In this document: in pieces, positions 35,980-43,082 of the stretch
How the letters are laid out: each line of letters opens with the position of its first letter
How positions within the stretch are numbered: the stretch's first letter is position 1
Source: Corynebacterium lemuris
Lineage (GTDB): Bacteria > Actinomycetota > Actinomycetes > Mycobacteriales > Mycobacteriaceae
NCBI RefSeq assembly: GCF_024919295.1
Contig: NZ_JANWTC010000003.1
Span: forward strand, 1-64,000
Direction: 5' to 3'
DNA length: 64,000 nucleotides
Translations under genes and position numbers: made by a program
Notes under the pieces: generated by a model
Told to the model about the DNA's origin: nothing
Seen by the model: only the letters and a program-made list of their open reading frames with translations
Database searches by the model: none

Positions 35980-36531
35980 CTAGTGGTCGTGGCCCATCAG
36001 GGAGCCGTCGGAACCGTAGTCCTCATCACCCGGGTTCATGGTGCGGACGGGGATCTCCTTGATGTCGAAGGTCGAGCCGTCGGCGAGCTCGACGGTGATG
36101 TCGACGACGTCACCGGCCGGGATCTCACCCATGTAGTCCATGATCATCATGTGGTCCCCGCCCGGCACGAGCTCATGGGACTCACCGGCCGGGATGACGA
36201 AACCACCCGGCTTCTCCTGCATGACGCCGTCAGTGACCTCGTGCAGCTCGAAGCTGGCGTCCTCGAAGTCAGCGCTGAAACCGGTGACGTTGATCTCTTC
36301 GTCGGTGTGGTTGATGAAGGTGCCGAAGATACCCGTCATGCCCTTGTCGGCCTCCATTGCCCGGACGACGCCCTCGGTGAAGGTGACATCCGTGGCGGCC
36401 TGGGCGGCAGCGCTGGTGGCGGTGGCGGTTGTGGTGGTGTCCGCGCCGTTGTCACCGGTGGCGCAACCTGCCAGGGTGAGGGCGGAAACGACGAGAACGG
36501 ACACTGCGATACGACCTCGGTTGAACATCAT
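35980..36531 (-). CDS. PCu(A)C copper chaperone lipoprotein
   Basis: A 183-residue lipoprotein with lipobox LAGC at residue 23 and a Thr/Ala-rich linker. The PCu(A)C domain carries the copper ligands: His in FELHEVTDGVM, Met in the same segment, and His and Met in SHELVPGGDHMMIMDYMG (about residues 130-147). It would bind Cu(I) outside the membrane, for delivery to cytochrome oxidase or for storage. A second His cluster is at the C-terminus (SLMGHDH). The gene lies directly after copC, whose stop at 36532 touches its start at 36531. Confidence 0.88.
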   Translation of the reverse strand: MMFNRGRIAVSVLVVSALTLAGCATGDNGADTTTTATATSAAAQAATDVTFTEGVVRAMEADKGMTGIFGTFINHTDEEINVTGFSADFEDASFELHEVTDGVMQEKPGGFVIPAGESHELVPGGDHMMIMDYMGEIPAGDVVDITVELADGSTFDIKEIPVRTMNPGDEDYGSDGSLMGHDH

Positions 36532-37137
36532 CTACTCCTGTGTGTTGTGTCGGCCCCGGGCGATCATCATGATGACGACGCCGAGGACAGCAAGTACACC
36601 CACACCGGCGAGCACCCATGCCATGGGGCCCTCCGGCAGTCCCGACTCCCCCGCACCCGGATCGGTGGACACCTCGGTGGTGTCCGCCGTCGTGGTGGGG
36701 GCCGCGGTGCCGGTGGCCGCCTCTGCCGCAGCTTCCCCGCCGGTCACGGTGAAGGTGGTCATGCCGCGGGTGGAGTGGCCGTCCGAGGAGGTGATCTGGA
36801 AGCCGATGCGGTATTCGCCGGCCCCCGGTTCGATGTCCGCCGGCACATCCAGGCTCACCCAGCGGCCGTCGATGGCCGGCTCGCCGGAGAAGAGGATGTC
36901 ACCGGATTCCGCTTCGGAGATGGCGAAGGTGTTGAAGTCCTCCTTCACGTAGCCGGAGAACTCGAGGGAGATCGTGTCGGGGAATTCCTGCAGGACCGCC
37001 TTGTCAGCGGGGTCGCCGCCGATGACCACATCATGCGCCAGCGCAGCGGGGGCGGACAGGGCCAGGCCGACCGCCACGGCTGTCGCGGCGGTCAGGGTCC
37101 GGAACGGACGGAAACGAGACACGGTCACTGAGGGCAT
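36532..37137 (-). CDS. copC: CopC-domain copper-binding protein, membrane-anchored
   Basis: A 201-residue protein with a signal peptide ending ALA-HDVV (about residues 33-35). The new N-terminal His and the later DGHSTRG form the Cu(II) site of CopC. A Thr/Ala-rich linker (about 135-165) and a C-terminal helix (MAWVLAGVGVLAVLGVVIMMIA) anchor it. CopD is not fused. It heads an operon with PCuAC and the DyP peroxidase. ATG 37137 has GAAGGTGG upstream. Regulation could involve the repeats in 37160-37374. Confidence 0.88.
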   Translation of the reverse strand: MPSVTVSRFRPFRTLTAATAVAVGLALSAPAALAHDVVIGGDPADKAVLQEFPDTISLEFSGYVKEDFNTFAISEAESGDILFSGEPAIDGRWVSLDVPADIEPGAGEYRIGFQITSSDGHSTRGMTTFTVTGGEAAAEAATGTAAPTTTADTTEVSTDPGAGESGLPEGPMAWVLAGVGVLAVLGVVIMMIARGRHNTQE

Positions 37138-37441
37138 CCACCTTCACAGATAAGGGTGTACGACACCCGCGTCTTGCGGGTGTCACTGGAGCTGTCGGAG
37201 AACCACGGGTTTTAGTTCCCGGCGGAAGCGTCCTCACCTGGGGTTTCACCTTGCCCGCAGCTGTGCAGGTCGCGCCGTCAGTGGCGGGGACCTGCGGAAA
37301 TGCGGGGAACCGGCACCAGGCGTGATCTGGGACACTCGGGCCCCCCGAATTGACAGCCATACCCCGCCAGGGTAGCACCCTGATATCCCGGAAGGAAGGT
37401 GGTGTGCGGCACCCCGGGCTGCGGCACCATATGGTGGTTTC
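37138..37441. promoter_or_regulatory. copC upstream region with three inverted repeats
   Basis: This gap of about 300 bases holds no gene. Visible are GACACCCGC/GCGGGTGTC (37162-37170 with 37176-37184), GCAGGTC/GACCTGC with an inner CGCC/GGCG (37265-37295), and TACCC-n5-GGGTA (37360-37374). The last resembles CsoR-type copper operators, but this is a weak guess. TATGGT at 37430-37435 is the -10 of the divergent epimerase gene. Confidence 0.4.
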
Positions 37442-38284
37442 ATGCGATGGACCGGCCACATGACATCAACTGACCAGCCCGCACGGGTCATGCTCGTCGG
37501 CTGCGGCCGGGTGGGCACCAGACTGGGGAAGCACCTGCTCGCCTCCGGCCGGGAGGTGGTCGCGCTGCGGCGGGACACTTCGAGCCTGCCCGCGGAGTTC
37601 CACAGCGTCCCCGTCGATCTGGGGAAGCCACTTGCTGAGGCATTACCCGCCGCAGACGCGATGGTGATCACCCTGACGTCGTCCACGGGCGGGGAACCCG
37701 ACGGCTATCTGAAGGCGCTGCGAAATCTTGCGGCAGCGCTGCCGTCCGTGCCGCCGCGGGTGATCTTCGTGTCCTCCACGGGTGTCTTCGAGGGCAGATA
37801 CGATGGCCGCCCACTGACCGAGGCGGACATCCCCGCGCCCACCACCCCGCGGGGTGTCCTGCTGCGCGAGGGCGAGCTGCTGGCCACCGCGCTTTTCGAC
37901 GCCCTCATCGTCCGCCCCGCAGGCATCTACGGACCGGGGCGCGAGATGATCCTGCGGAAGGTCCTCGAACGCTCTCCCATCCGGTACGCACAGCGGACCA
38001 ACCGCATCCACGAAGCTGATCTGGTCCGCGCCCTGGAGTGGCTGCTCACCGCCGCAGATCCTCCCCGTGTGCTGCACGCCGTGGACCGGGCACCCGCCCC
38101 GCTCGGCGAGGTGGCCGGCTTCGTAGCGCAGCACCTGGGACTGCCGGCACCTCCGGAGGCCGCGCCCGGAGAGGCCGGGGGCACGGTTCTGGACGGGTCA
38201 CTGCTGCATGGTCTCCTGGGTGGTCTGCACTACCCGACCTTCCGGGAGGGCTATGCGGAGATCATCGCGGGACGAGAGCCCTGA
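37442..38284 (+). CDS. NAD-dependent epimerase/dehydratase family protein
   Basis: A 280-residue Rossmann-fold protein of the extended short-chain dehydrogenase group, similar to YeeZ-type proteins of unknown substrate. The nucleotide motif is VMLVGCGRVGTRLG (GxGxxG, about residues 16-29). SSTGVFEG, then RPAGIYGPGREMILR and RIHEADLVRALEWLL follow in the normal order. The YxxxK motif is not obvious, so catalysis may not be standard. The ATG lies 6 bases after TATGGT, so it is likely leaderless; a second in-frame ATG (HMTSTD) is seven codons later. Confidence 0.75.
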   Translation: MRWTGHMTSTDQPARVMLVGCGRVGTRLGKHLLASGREVVALRRDTSSLPAEFHSVPVDLGKPLAEALPAADAMVITLTSSTGGEPDGYLKALRNLAAALPSVPPRVIFVSSTGVFEGRYDGRPLTEADIPAPTTPRGVLLREGELLATALFDALIVRPAGIYGPGREMILRKVLERSPIRYAQRTNRIHEADLVRALEWLLTAADPPRVLHAVDRAPAPLGEVAGFVAQHLGLPAPPEAAPGEAGGTVLDGSLLHGLLGGLHYPTFREGYAEIIAGREP

Positions 38285-38304
38285 GCTGGGCAAATAATGA
38301 AAAT

Positions 38305-38333
38305 GCCCCGTTCATCACCATGATGAACGGGGC
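38305..38333. terminator. Terminator between epimerase and tRNA-Val genes
   Basis: GCCCCGTTCATCA (38305-38317) pairs perfectly with 38321-38333 over a 3-base loop. It can stop the epimerase transcript and the convergent tRNA-Val transcript (minus side followed by TTTTCATT). Confidence 0.8.
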
Positions 38334-38338
38334 TGTTG

Positions 38339-38410
38339 TGGTCCTAGCTGGGTTCGAACCAGCGACCTTTCCGGTGTGAACGGAACGCTCTTCCACTGAG
38401 CCATAGGACC
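38339..38410 (-). tRNA. tRNA-Val (CAC)
   Basis: A 72-base cloverleaf on the minus strand: acceptor GGTCCTA with TAGGACC, D-arm GCTC-AGTGGAA-GAGC, anticodon stem TTCCG/CGGAA with loop TTCACAC (anticodon CAC, codon GUG), T-arm CTGGTTCGAACCCAG. CCA is not encoded. Confidence 0.9.
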
Positions 38411-38582
38411 TTGTGCGCTTAAGAACTCTACCCACAGGAGGGTGAAAGGACCTAATCCGCAGGTCAGCACACATATCGGCCGGGCAAGGCCCCATCGGGC
38501 ACCCCTGAAATGACACAGATGTAATTCAAACCTGCCCAGCGGCCGGGCCGCGACCTGCACTTCCCTGCCGCGACCTGGCGAT

Positions 38583-38612
38583 TTGTCATCCGAGGGTGGT
38601 TGAGGATAATGT
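38583..38612 (+). promoter_or_regulatory. Promoter of the plus-strand tRNA cluster
   Basis: TTGTCA (38583-38588), 18 bases and TAATGT (38607-38612) lie 48 bases before the first tRNA. The 170 bases before it (38411-38582) hold no gene I can see. Confidence 0.5.
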
Positions 38613-38659
38613 TTTGAACCGCACCACAGCAACGGCCACAAGCCGCCAGCCAGGTGCAT

Positions 38660-38732
38660 GCGGATGTAGCGCAGTTGGTAGCGCATCACCTTGCCAAGGT
38701 GAGGGTCGCGAGTTCGAGTCTCGTCATCCGCT
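38660..38732 (+). tRNA. tRNA-Gly (GCC), copy 1
   Basis: A 73-base cloverleaf: acceptor GCGGATG with CATCCGC, anticodon stem TCACC/GGTGA with loop TTGCCAA (anticodon GCC), T-arm with GAGTTCGAGTCTC, discriminator T. Identical to copies 2 and 3. Confidence 0.92.
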
Positions 38733-38768
38733 CTCATTTCACCGGGCCAATCGGTAAGAAATGAACCC

Positions 38769-38840
38769 GCGCGTTTAGCTCAGCGGGAGAGCGCTTCCCT
38801 GACACGGAAGAGGTCACTGGTTCAATCCCAGTATCGCGCA
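38769..38840 (+). tRNA. tRNA-Val (GAC), copy 1, with acceptor-stem mismatch
   Basis: Anticodon stem CTTCC/GGAAG with loop CTGACAC (anticodon GAC). The 5' acceptor strand is GCGCGTT while the 3' strand is ATCGCGC, so position 6 is T opposite T67. The second copy has A6 and pairs fully. The rest is identical. Confidence 0.9.
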
Positions 38841-38864
38841 CTGAGGGTCAAGCACCCTCGCATT

Positions 38865-38937
38865 GCGGATGTAGCGCAGTTGGTAGCGCATCACCTTGCC
38901 AAGGTGAGGGTCGCGAGTTCGAGTCTCGTCATCCGCT
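38865..38937 (+). tRNA. tRNA-Gly (GCC), copy 2
   Basis: Identical to copy 1. It follows tRNA-Val copy 1 after a 24-base spacer that is the same as the spacer before copy 3. Confidence 0.92.
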
Positions 38938-38980
38938 CTGGTACTTTGTGCCTTAAGGTGCCTTGAGGCGGTAACGCCAC

Positions 38981-39051
38981 GGTGGAATGGCCGAGTGGTG
39001 AGGCAACGGTCTGCAAAACCGTGCACACGGGTTCGATTCCCGTTTCCACCT
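38981..39051 (+). tRNA. tRNA-Cys (GCA)
   Basis: A 71-base cloverleaf: acceptor GGTGGAA with TTCCACC, anticodon stem ACGGT/ACCGT with loop CTGCAAA (anticodon GCA), T-arm GGGTTCGATTCCC. It splits the two Val-Gly blocks. Confidence 0.92.
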
Positions 39052-39062
39052 CTGTTAGTCCT

Positions 39063-39134
39063 GCGCGATTAGCTCAGCGGGAGAGCGCTTCCCTGACACG
39101 GAAGAGGTCACTGGTTCAATCCCAGTATCGCGCA
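39063..39134 (+). tRNA. tRNA-Val (GAC), copy 2
   Basis: Same as copy 1 but with A at position 6 (39068), giving a fully paired acceptor stem GCGCGAT/ATCGCGC. Confidence 0.93.
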
Positions 39135-39158
39135 CTGAGGGTCAAGCACCCTCGCATT

Positions 39159-39231
39159 GCGGATGTAGCGCAGTTGGTAGCGCATCACCTTGCCAAGGTG
39201 AGGGTCGCGAGTTCGAGTCTCGTCATCCGCT
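39159..39231 (+). tRNA. tRNA-Gly (GCC), copy 3
   Basis: Identical to copies 1 and 2; the last tRNA of the cluster, directly before a strong terminator. Confidence 0.92.
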
Positions 39232-39238
39232 CCAGCCC

Positions 39239-39271
39239 ACGGGGGCCGGTCTTTGACCGGCCCCCGTTTTC
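39239..39271 (+). terminator. Terminator of the tRNA cluster
   Basis: A 13-base-pair stem, ACGGGGGCCGGTC (39239-39251) with 39255-39267, has a TTT loop and a TTTT tail. Confidence 0.92.
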
Positions 39272-39273
39272 GT

Positions 39274-39279
39274 TACCCT
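39274..39279 (+). promoter_or_regulatory. -10 box (TACCCT) for leaderless ribD-like gene
   Basis: TACCCT is followed after 6 bases by ATG 39286. It lies right after the tRNA terminator, so the gene has its own start. Confidence 0.5.
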
Positions 39280-39285
39280 TGGGGC

Positions 39286-39906
39286 ATGCTGACTGACATC
39301 ATCGGCCCCACCCTCCCACCGGGCGAACCGGAACTGCGGGCCGTCGCCATCTCCTCCCTCACGGGTTCCCTCACCCTCGACGGCCTCTCCGGCGGGATGG
39401 GCAACGACCTCGACCGGGAGCTGTTTCTGGCCATGCGCGACTGGGCGGATGTCGTGCTGGTGGGGGCGCGCACCGTCGTCGCGGAGAACTACACCGGCCA
39501 GCGGGCCGCATGCCTGGCCATCGTCTCCCGCACCCTGCACCTGGGCGACCGCTCCTTCGACAACACCCTCATCCTCACCCCGCGCAGTTCACTGACCACC
39601 GCCCCCGCCCATCTCGCCCCGGCCGAACTCATCCCCGCTGACTCACCCGAGGAGATGGTGCAGGCGCTGCACGACCGTGGGCTCATGCGGATCGCCTGCG
39701 AGGGCGGGTCCGGTGTCTTCAACATGATGTTCGGGGCGGACCTGGTGGACGTGCTGCACCTGACGGTGGCGCCGCTGATCTCCGCGCCCGTGGGAAAGCA
39801 TCTGGTCAACGACGTGAACAGGTGGCTGTCGCTGGACCATATGACCTCCACTGACGACGGCACGCTGTTCCTGCGCTACCGCAGGGGCGAAAAGGGGCTG
39901 CGGTAG
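39286..39906 (+). CDS. RibD C-terminal/dihydrofolate-reductase-like pyrimidine reductase
   Basis: A 206-residue reductase of the RibD C-terminal domain family. The fold is recognised by AISSLTGSLTLDG near residue 22, DWADVVLVGARTVVAENY (about 51-68), and ACEGGSGVFNMMFGADLVDVLHLTVAP (about 140-166). It may reduce a deazaflavin/flavin precursor or folate-like compound using NADPH. Synteny with Rv2671-aftC-msrB supports the family assignment. ATG 39286 fits the -10 box and family N-terminus; an upstream ATG lies inside the tRNA terminator. Confidence 0.8.
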   Translation: MLTDIIGPTLPPGEPELRAVAISSLTGSLTLDGLSGGMGNDLDRELFLAMRDWADVVLVGARTVVAENYTGQRAACLAIVSRTLHLGDRSFDNTLILTPRSSLTTAPAHLAPAELIPADSPEEMVQALHDRGLMRIACEGGSGVFNMMFGADLVDVLHLTVAPLISAPVGKHLVNDVNRWLSLDHMTSTDDGTLFLRYRRGEKGLR

Positions 39907-39909
39907 GGT
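39904..39909 (+). promoter_or_regulatory. -10 box (TAGGGT) for leaderless aftC
   Basis: TAGGGT shares its first three bases with the stop codon of the upstream gene and ends 7 bases before GTG 39917. Confidence 0.45.
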
Positions 39910-39916
39910 AAACCGC

Positions 39917-41200
39917 GTGACTTCGCCGACGACCCGACTTGAGAACCTGTGGGTTGCCCGCACCCCCCTGACTGATCCGCCGGCGGAGCCGCGCCGGACC
40001 CGCTTCGACCGGATCGGTCGGGCGGTCGCCTGGCCGCTGGCTGTGGCGCTGGTCCTGCACCGGGTGTTCGTGCTGGCGTTGAACGGTTCAGTGACCGACG
40101 ACTTCACCACCGTCTACGCCGCGGTGCGCCGGGCAATCGACGGCGTGCCGGTCTACAACGAGATCTACCACCACGTGGACCCGCACTACCTGTACAACCC
40201 GGGGGCCACGCTGCTGCTGATGCCCCTGGGTTGGTTGAGCGACATCGACGCCGCCCGGACCGCCTTCATCATCGCCAATGCGGCGGCCGTCATCGCGGCG
40301 CTTGCGCTGCTCACCCGGATGTTCGGCTGGTCCCTGCGCAGCTTCGTGTGGCCCGCGGCGGTCGCATTCGCCTTCCTCACCGAATCAGTGCGCAACACGT
40401 TGATCTTCTCCAACATCAACGGGATGCTGCTGCTGGCCCTCGCCGGGTTCCTCGCGCTGCTGCTGTCGGGTCGGCGCTGGCGGGCCGGGCTGCTCATCGG
40501 GGTGGCGATCCTGATCAAACCGCAGTTCGCGCCCCTGCTGTTCCTGCCGGCGGTGAAACTCGACTGGCGGACCGTCCTGGGCGGTGTCACCGTCCCGGTC
40601 GTCTTCAACCTGGCGGCATGGCCGGTGGTGCCCGGGGCCGGTGACTACCTCACCCGCCTGGTCCCCTACCTCGGTGAGGTGCGCGACTACGCTAACTCCT
40701 CGCTGGCGGGCGCGGCCGTCTACTTCGGTATGCCCGCCGCGCTGGAGACGGCCCTGTGGCTGTTGTTCGCCGTCATCGTCGCCGTGGGCGTCATCGTCCT
40801 GCTGCGCTGGCGTTACACCGATCCCCTGCTGTGGGCCACCACCACCACCGGGCTGCTGCTCGCCGGGGTGTTCTTCCTGTCCTCGCTGGGGCAGATGTAC
40901 TACTCGATGATGCTCTTCCCCATGATGTTCACCCTCCTGCAGCGCACCAGCGTCTTCCACACGTGGCCGGCCTGGCTGGCGGCCTATCTCTTCCTCACCC
41001 CGGATTCCTTCCACTCGACCACCGAAGTCGATCTGTCACGGTGGATGGCCTTCTTCCACCCGACCATCGGCTGGGCGCTGCTGCTCGTGGCGGTCACCAC
41101 CAGCGCTCTGGTGTGGTGGCGGGAGGAATCGTTAGACTCGGGGCATGACCGACTTCAAACTGATCAGCGACACCGAGTGGCGCCAGCGTCTGACGCCTGA
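39917..41200 (+). CDS. aftC: Alpha-(1->3)-arabinofuranosyltransferase AftC (GT87)
   Basis: A 427-residue GT-C glycosyltransferase with about ten membrane helices. It uses decaprenyl-phosphoryl-arabinose to add branching arabinofuranose to the cell-wall arabinan on the outer face. The GT87 signature is in DDFTTVYAAVRRAIDGVPVY and DPHYLYNPGATLLLMPLG (about residues 54-100); VAILIKPQFAPLLFLP and SSLGQMYYSMMLFPM come later. The order ribD-like-aftC-msrB matches Rv2671-Rv2673-Rv2674. Its last 56 bases contain the promoter and start of msrB. Confidence 0.82.
   Translation: MTSPTTRLENLWVARTPLTDPPAEPRRTRFDRIGRAVAWPLAVALVLHRVFVLALNGSVTDDFTTVYAAVRRAIDGVPVYNEIYHHVDPHYLYNPGATLLLMPLGWLSDIDAARTAFIIANAAAVIAALALLTRMFGWSLRSFVWPAAVAFAFLTESVRNTLIFSNINGMLLLALAGFLALLLSGRRWRAGLLIGVAILIKPQFAPLLFLPAVKLDWRTVLGGVTVPVVFNLAAWPVVPGAGDYLTRLVPYLGEVRDYANSSLAGAAVYFGMPAALETALWLLFAVIVAVGVIVLLRWRYTDPLLWATTTTGLLLAGVFFLSSLGQMYYSMMLFPMMFTLLQRTSVFHTWPAWLAAYLFLTPDSFHSTTEVDLSRWMAFFHPTIGWALLLVAVTTSALVWWREESLDSGHDRLQTDQRHRVAPASDA
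41133..41138 (+). promoter_or_regulatory. -10 box (TAGACT) for msrB inside aftC
   Basis: TAGACT lies within the aftC coding sequence and is followed after 6 bases by the msrB ATG 41145. It allows a separate leaderless transcript. Confidence 0.5.
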
Positions 41201-41552
41201 GGAATTCCACGTCCTGCGTCAGGCAGGCACCGAACCGCCCCACGTCGGTGAATACACCGACACCACCACCGAGGGTGTCTACTCCTGCAGGGCCTGCGGT
41301 GCAGAACTGTTCCGTTCCGACGAGAAATTCGACGCCCGCTGCGGCTGGCCCTCCTTCTTCTCCCCCCTGGCCGGGGACCGCATCATCGAGCGCCGCGACA
41401 CCTCCCACGGCATGGTCCGCGTGGAGGTGCTGTGTGCAAACTGCGAATCCCACCTGGGGCACGTCTTCGAGGGTGAGGGCTACGACACCCCCACCGATCT
41501 GCGCTACTGCATCAACTCCATCTCCCTGACACTGGAGCCGCAGGAGAAGTAG
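41145..41552 (+). CDS. msrB: Peptide-methionine (R)-S-oxide reductase
   Basis: A 135-residue repair enzyme that reduces methionine-R-sulfoxide. The zinc-binding CxxC pairs are in YSCRACGAELF and VLCANCESHLGH; the catalytic Cys is in DLRYCINSISL (about residue 125), and the substrate segment is RCGWPSFFSP. Length and motifs are complete. It begins 56 bases before the end of aftC in another frame and ends at a strong terminator. Confidence 0.95.
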   Translation: MTDFKLISDTEWRQRLTPEEFHVLRQAGTEPPHVGEYTDTTTEGVYSCRACGAELFRSDEKFDARCGWPSFFSPLAGDRIIERRDTSHGMVRVEVLCANCESHLGHVFEGEGYDTPTDLRYCINSISLTLEPQEK

Positions 41553-41566
41553 GACAGCAACGCAAA

Positions 41567-41594
41567 GACGCCCGCCTGGGTTCAGGCGGGCGTC
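41567..41594. terminator. Bidirectional terminator between msrB and hemQ
   Basis: GACGCCCGCCTG (41567-41578), loop GGTT and the complement at 41583-41594 form a 12-base-pair stem between the two convergent genes. Confidence 0.85.
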
Positions 41595-41607
41595 GACAAG
41601 CATTCTG

Positions 41608-42309
41608 CTAAGGCAGGATCCGGATGATCTCCCCGACGTCGGCGACACGGCGGCCGGTGAAGAAGGGGGTCTCCTCACGCACGTGGAGGCGGGCCTCCGT
41701 GTAACGCATCTTGTACATCAGATCAACGATGCGGTCCAGGCTCGGCCCCTCGAAGGCGAGCATCCACTCGTAGTCACCCAGGGCGAAGGCCGGCACCGTG
41801 TTGGCGCGGACATCCGGGTAATCGCGGGCCGCCTGGCCGTGCTCCGCGAGGATACGGCGACGCTCCTTGTCGTCGAGCAGGTACCACTCGTAGGAACGGA
41901 CGAAGGGGTAGACCGTGATCCACGCCTCCGCTTCCTCACCCATGATGAAGGACGGCAGGTGCGAGCGGTTGAACTCGGCCGGACGGTGCAGGGAGGAACC
42001 GATCCAGGTGGACTCCAGCAGCTGGCCCAGCACCGTGGTGCGGCGGAAGCCCTGGTAGGCGGCCTGCAGATCCTCGAATTCCTCGGCGTGCCACCAGATC
42101 ATCAGATCGGCCTCGGCGTTGATGCCGGAGACGTCGTAGATACCGCGGACCACGACCTTGCCCTCCCCCGCCAGCTTCTCGAAGAAGGCCGTGGCCTCGG
42201 AGATGATCTCATCACGCTCGGTGCCGAGCGCCCCCGGGATGGCGCGGAAGGTGACGAACTGGGAGTAGCGCTGAATGCTGTTGAGCTCGTCAAAGTTCAG
42301 TTTGCTCAC
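41608..42309 (-). CDS. hemQ: Coproheme decarboxylase HemQ (chlorite dismutase family)
   Basis: A 233-residue enzyme of the coproporphyrin-dependent heme pathway of Gram-positive bacteria. It decarboxylates coproheme to heme b with peroxide. Signs are [34 protein letters not shown], and [14 protein letters not shown], which carries the conserved Tyr of Hem[10 protein letters not shown]-type [15 protein letters not shown] and the C-terminal [20 protein letters not shown] are typical. GTG 42309 has GAAAGAGG upstream; earlier starts are not supported. In mycobacteria hemQ stands with hemY and hemE; here it has no heme-gene neighbours. Confidence 0.93.
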   Translation of the reverse strand: MSKLNFDELNSIQRYSQFVTFRAIPGALGTERDEIISEATAFFEKLAGEGKVVVRGIYDVSGINAEADLMIWWHAEEFEDLQAAYQGFRRTTVLGQLLESTWIGSSLHRPAEFNRSHLPSFIMGEEAEAWITVYPFVRSYEWYLLDDKERRRILAEHGQAARDYPDVRANTVPAFALGDYEWMLAFEGPSLDRIVDLMYKMRYTEARLHVREETPFFTGRRVADVGEIIRILP

Positions 42310-42441
42310 GAAAACCTCTTTCCTGGTCGGGCCGTCGGAAACAGCGGCCTCATCCATCATAAGTTGTATCCGCCCGCGGGAGGCAACCTTCCCGGCGGCG
42401 CGCCTCCACCGGCCTGAAGACACGCGTGGTTAATTGGAGTC

Positions 42442-43059
42442 GTGTTCACCCCAGACGCCTCCTCCACCCCGACGCCTCTGAACCGCGCGAGTGACACCGG
42501 AAACGGAAACAGCACTCCGCCGGCATTCACGCAGGCCGTCGAGTCGATGCACGCGGCCCGGTTACGTCCCGAGATCACCCTGGGCACCATCCGTCCGCCG
42601 CAGCGTCTGGCGCCGTTCAGCCACGCGATCGGCCTCGAGGTGGAACGCTCCATGGAGGAGGCCGCCGCCGAGGGGGATGCCTTCGGACGGCTCATCCTCC
42701 TGCACGACCCCGGTGCCGAGGAGACCTGGGAGGGGGCCATGCGGCTGGTGGCCTACATCCAGGCCGACATGGAGCACGAGGTCGCCTCCGATCCCCTGCT
42801 GCCCGACGTCGCCTGGCAGTGGCTGACCGAGGCCCTGGCCGGCGCCGACGCCGACCACACCAACCTCGGCGGCACCGTCACCGCGACCGCCTCGGTCCGC
42901 TTCGGGGAGATCGGTGGCCCACCGCGGGCCCACCAGCTGGAGATGCGTGCCTCCTGGACCGCCTCCGACCTGGATCTCGCCCCGCACGTCCTCGCCTTCT
43001 CCCGCGTCCTGGCCCACGTCGCCGGCCTTCCCCCGGAGGGCATCACCCGCCTGGGCTGA
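42442..43059 (+). CDS. DUF3000 protein
   Basis: A 205-residue conserved actinobacterial protein of unknown function. After a Ser/Thr/Asn-rich N-terminus (about 35 residues), the conserved domain contains RPEITLGTIRPPQRLAPFSH, GRLILLHDPGAEETWEG and VAYIQADMEHEVASDPLLPDV. No catalytic motif is seen. It is placed directly before RNase D, 23 bases away, as Rv2680-Rv2681 in Mycobacterium. The start GTG 42442 lies 5 bases after TAATTG, a poor but possible -10. Confidence 0.8.
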   Translation: MFTPDASSTPTPLNRASDTGNGNSTPPAFTQAVESMHAARLRPEITLGTIRPPQRLAPFSHAIGLEVERSMEEAAAEGDAFGRLILLHDPGAEETWEGAMRLVAYIQADMEHEVASDPLLPDVAWQWLTEALAGADADHTNLGGTVTATASVRFGEIGGPPRAHQLEMRASWTASDLDLAPHVLAFSRVLAHVAGLPPEGITRLG

Positions 43060-43082
43060 GCAGTGGTTTAGGCTGGATGATC

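Noticed and set aside
37260-37300. Possible cobalamin riboswitch (CCCCGCCACTGA on the minus strand) before copC
   Set aside because: The B12-box and the other conserved core segments are missing; only a simple hairpin is present.
38660-39231. Regular repeats that could look like a CRISPR array
   Set aside because: The repeats are tRNA-Val and tRNA-Gly genes with full cloverleaf structure.
38339-39267. Integrated element at the tRNA cluster
   Set aside because: No integrase, no att-like direct repeat of a tRNA 3' end beyond the tRNA duplication, and the flanking genes are core genes in normal order.
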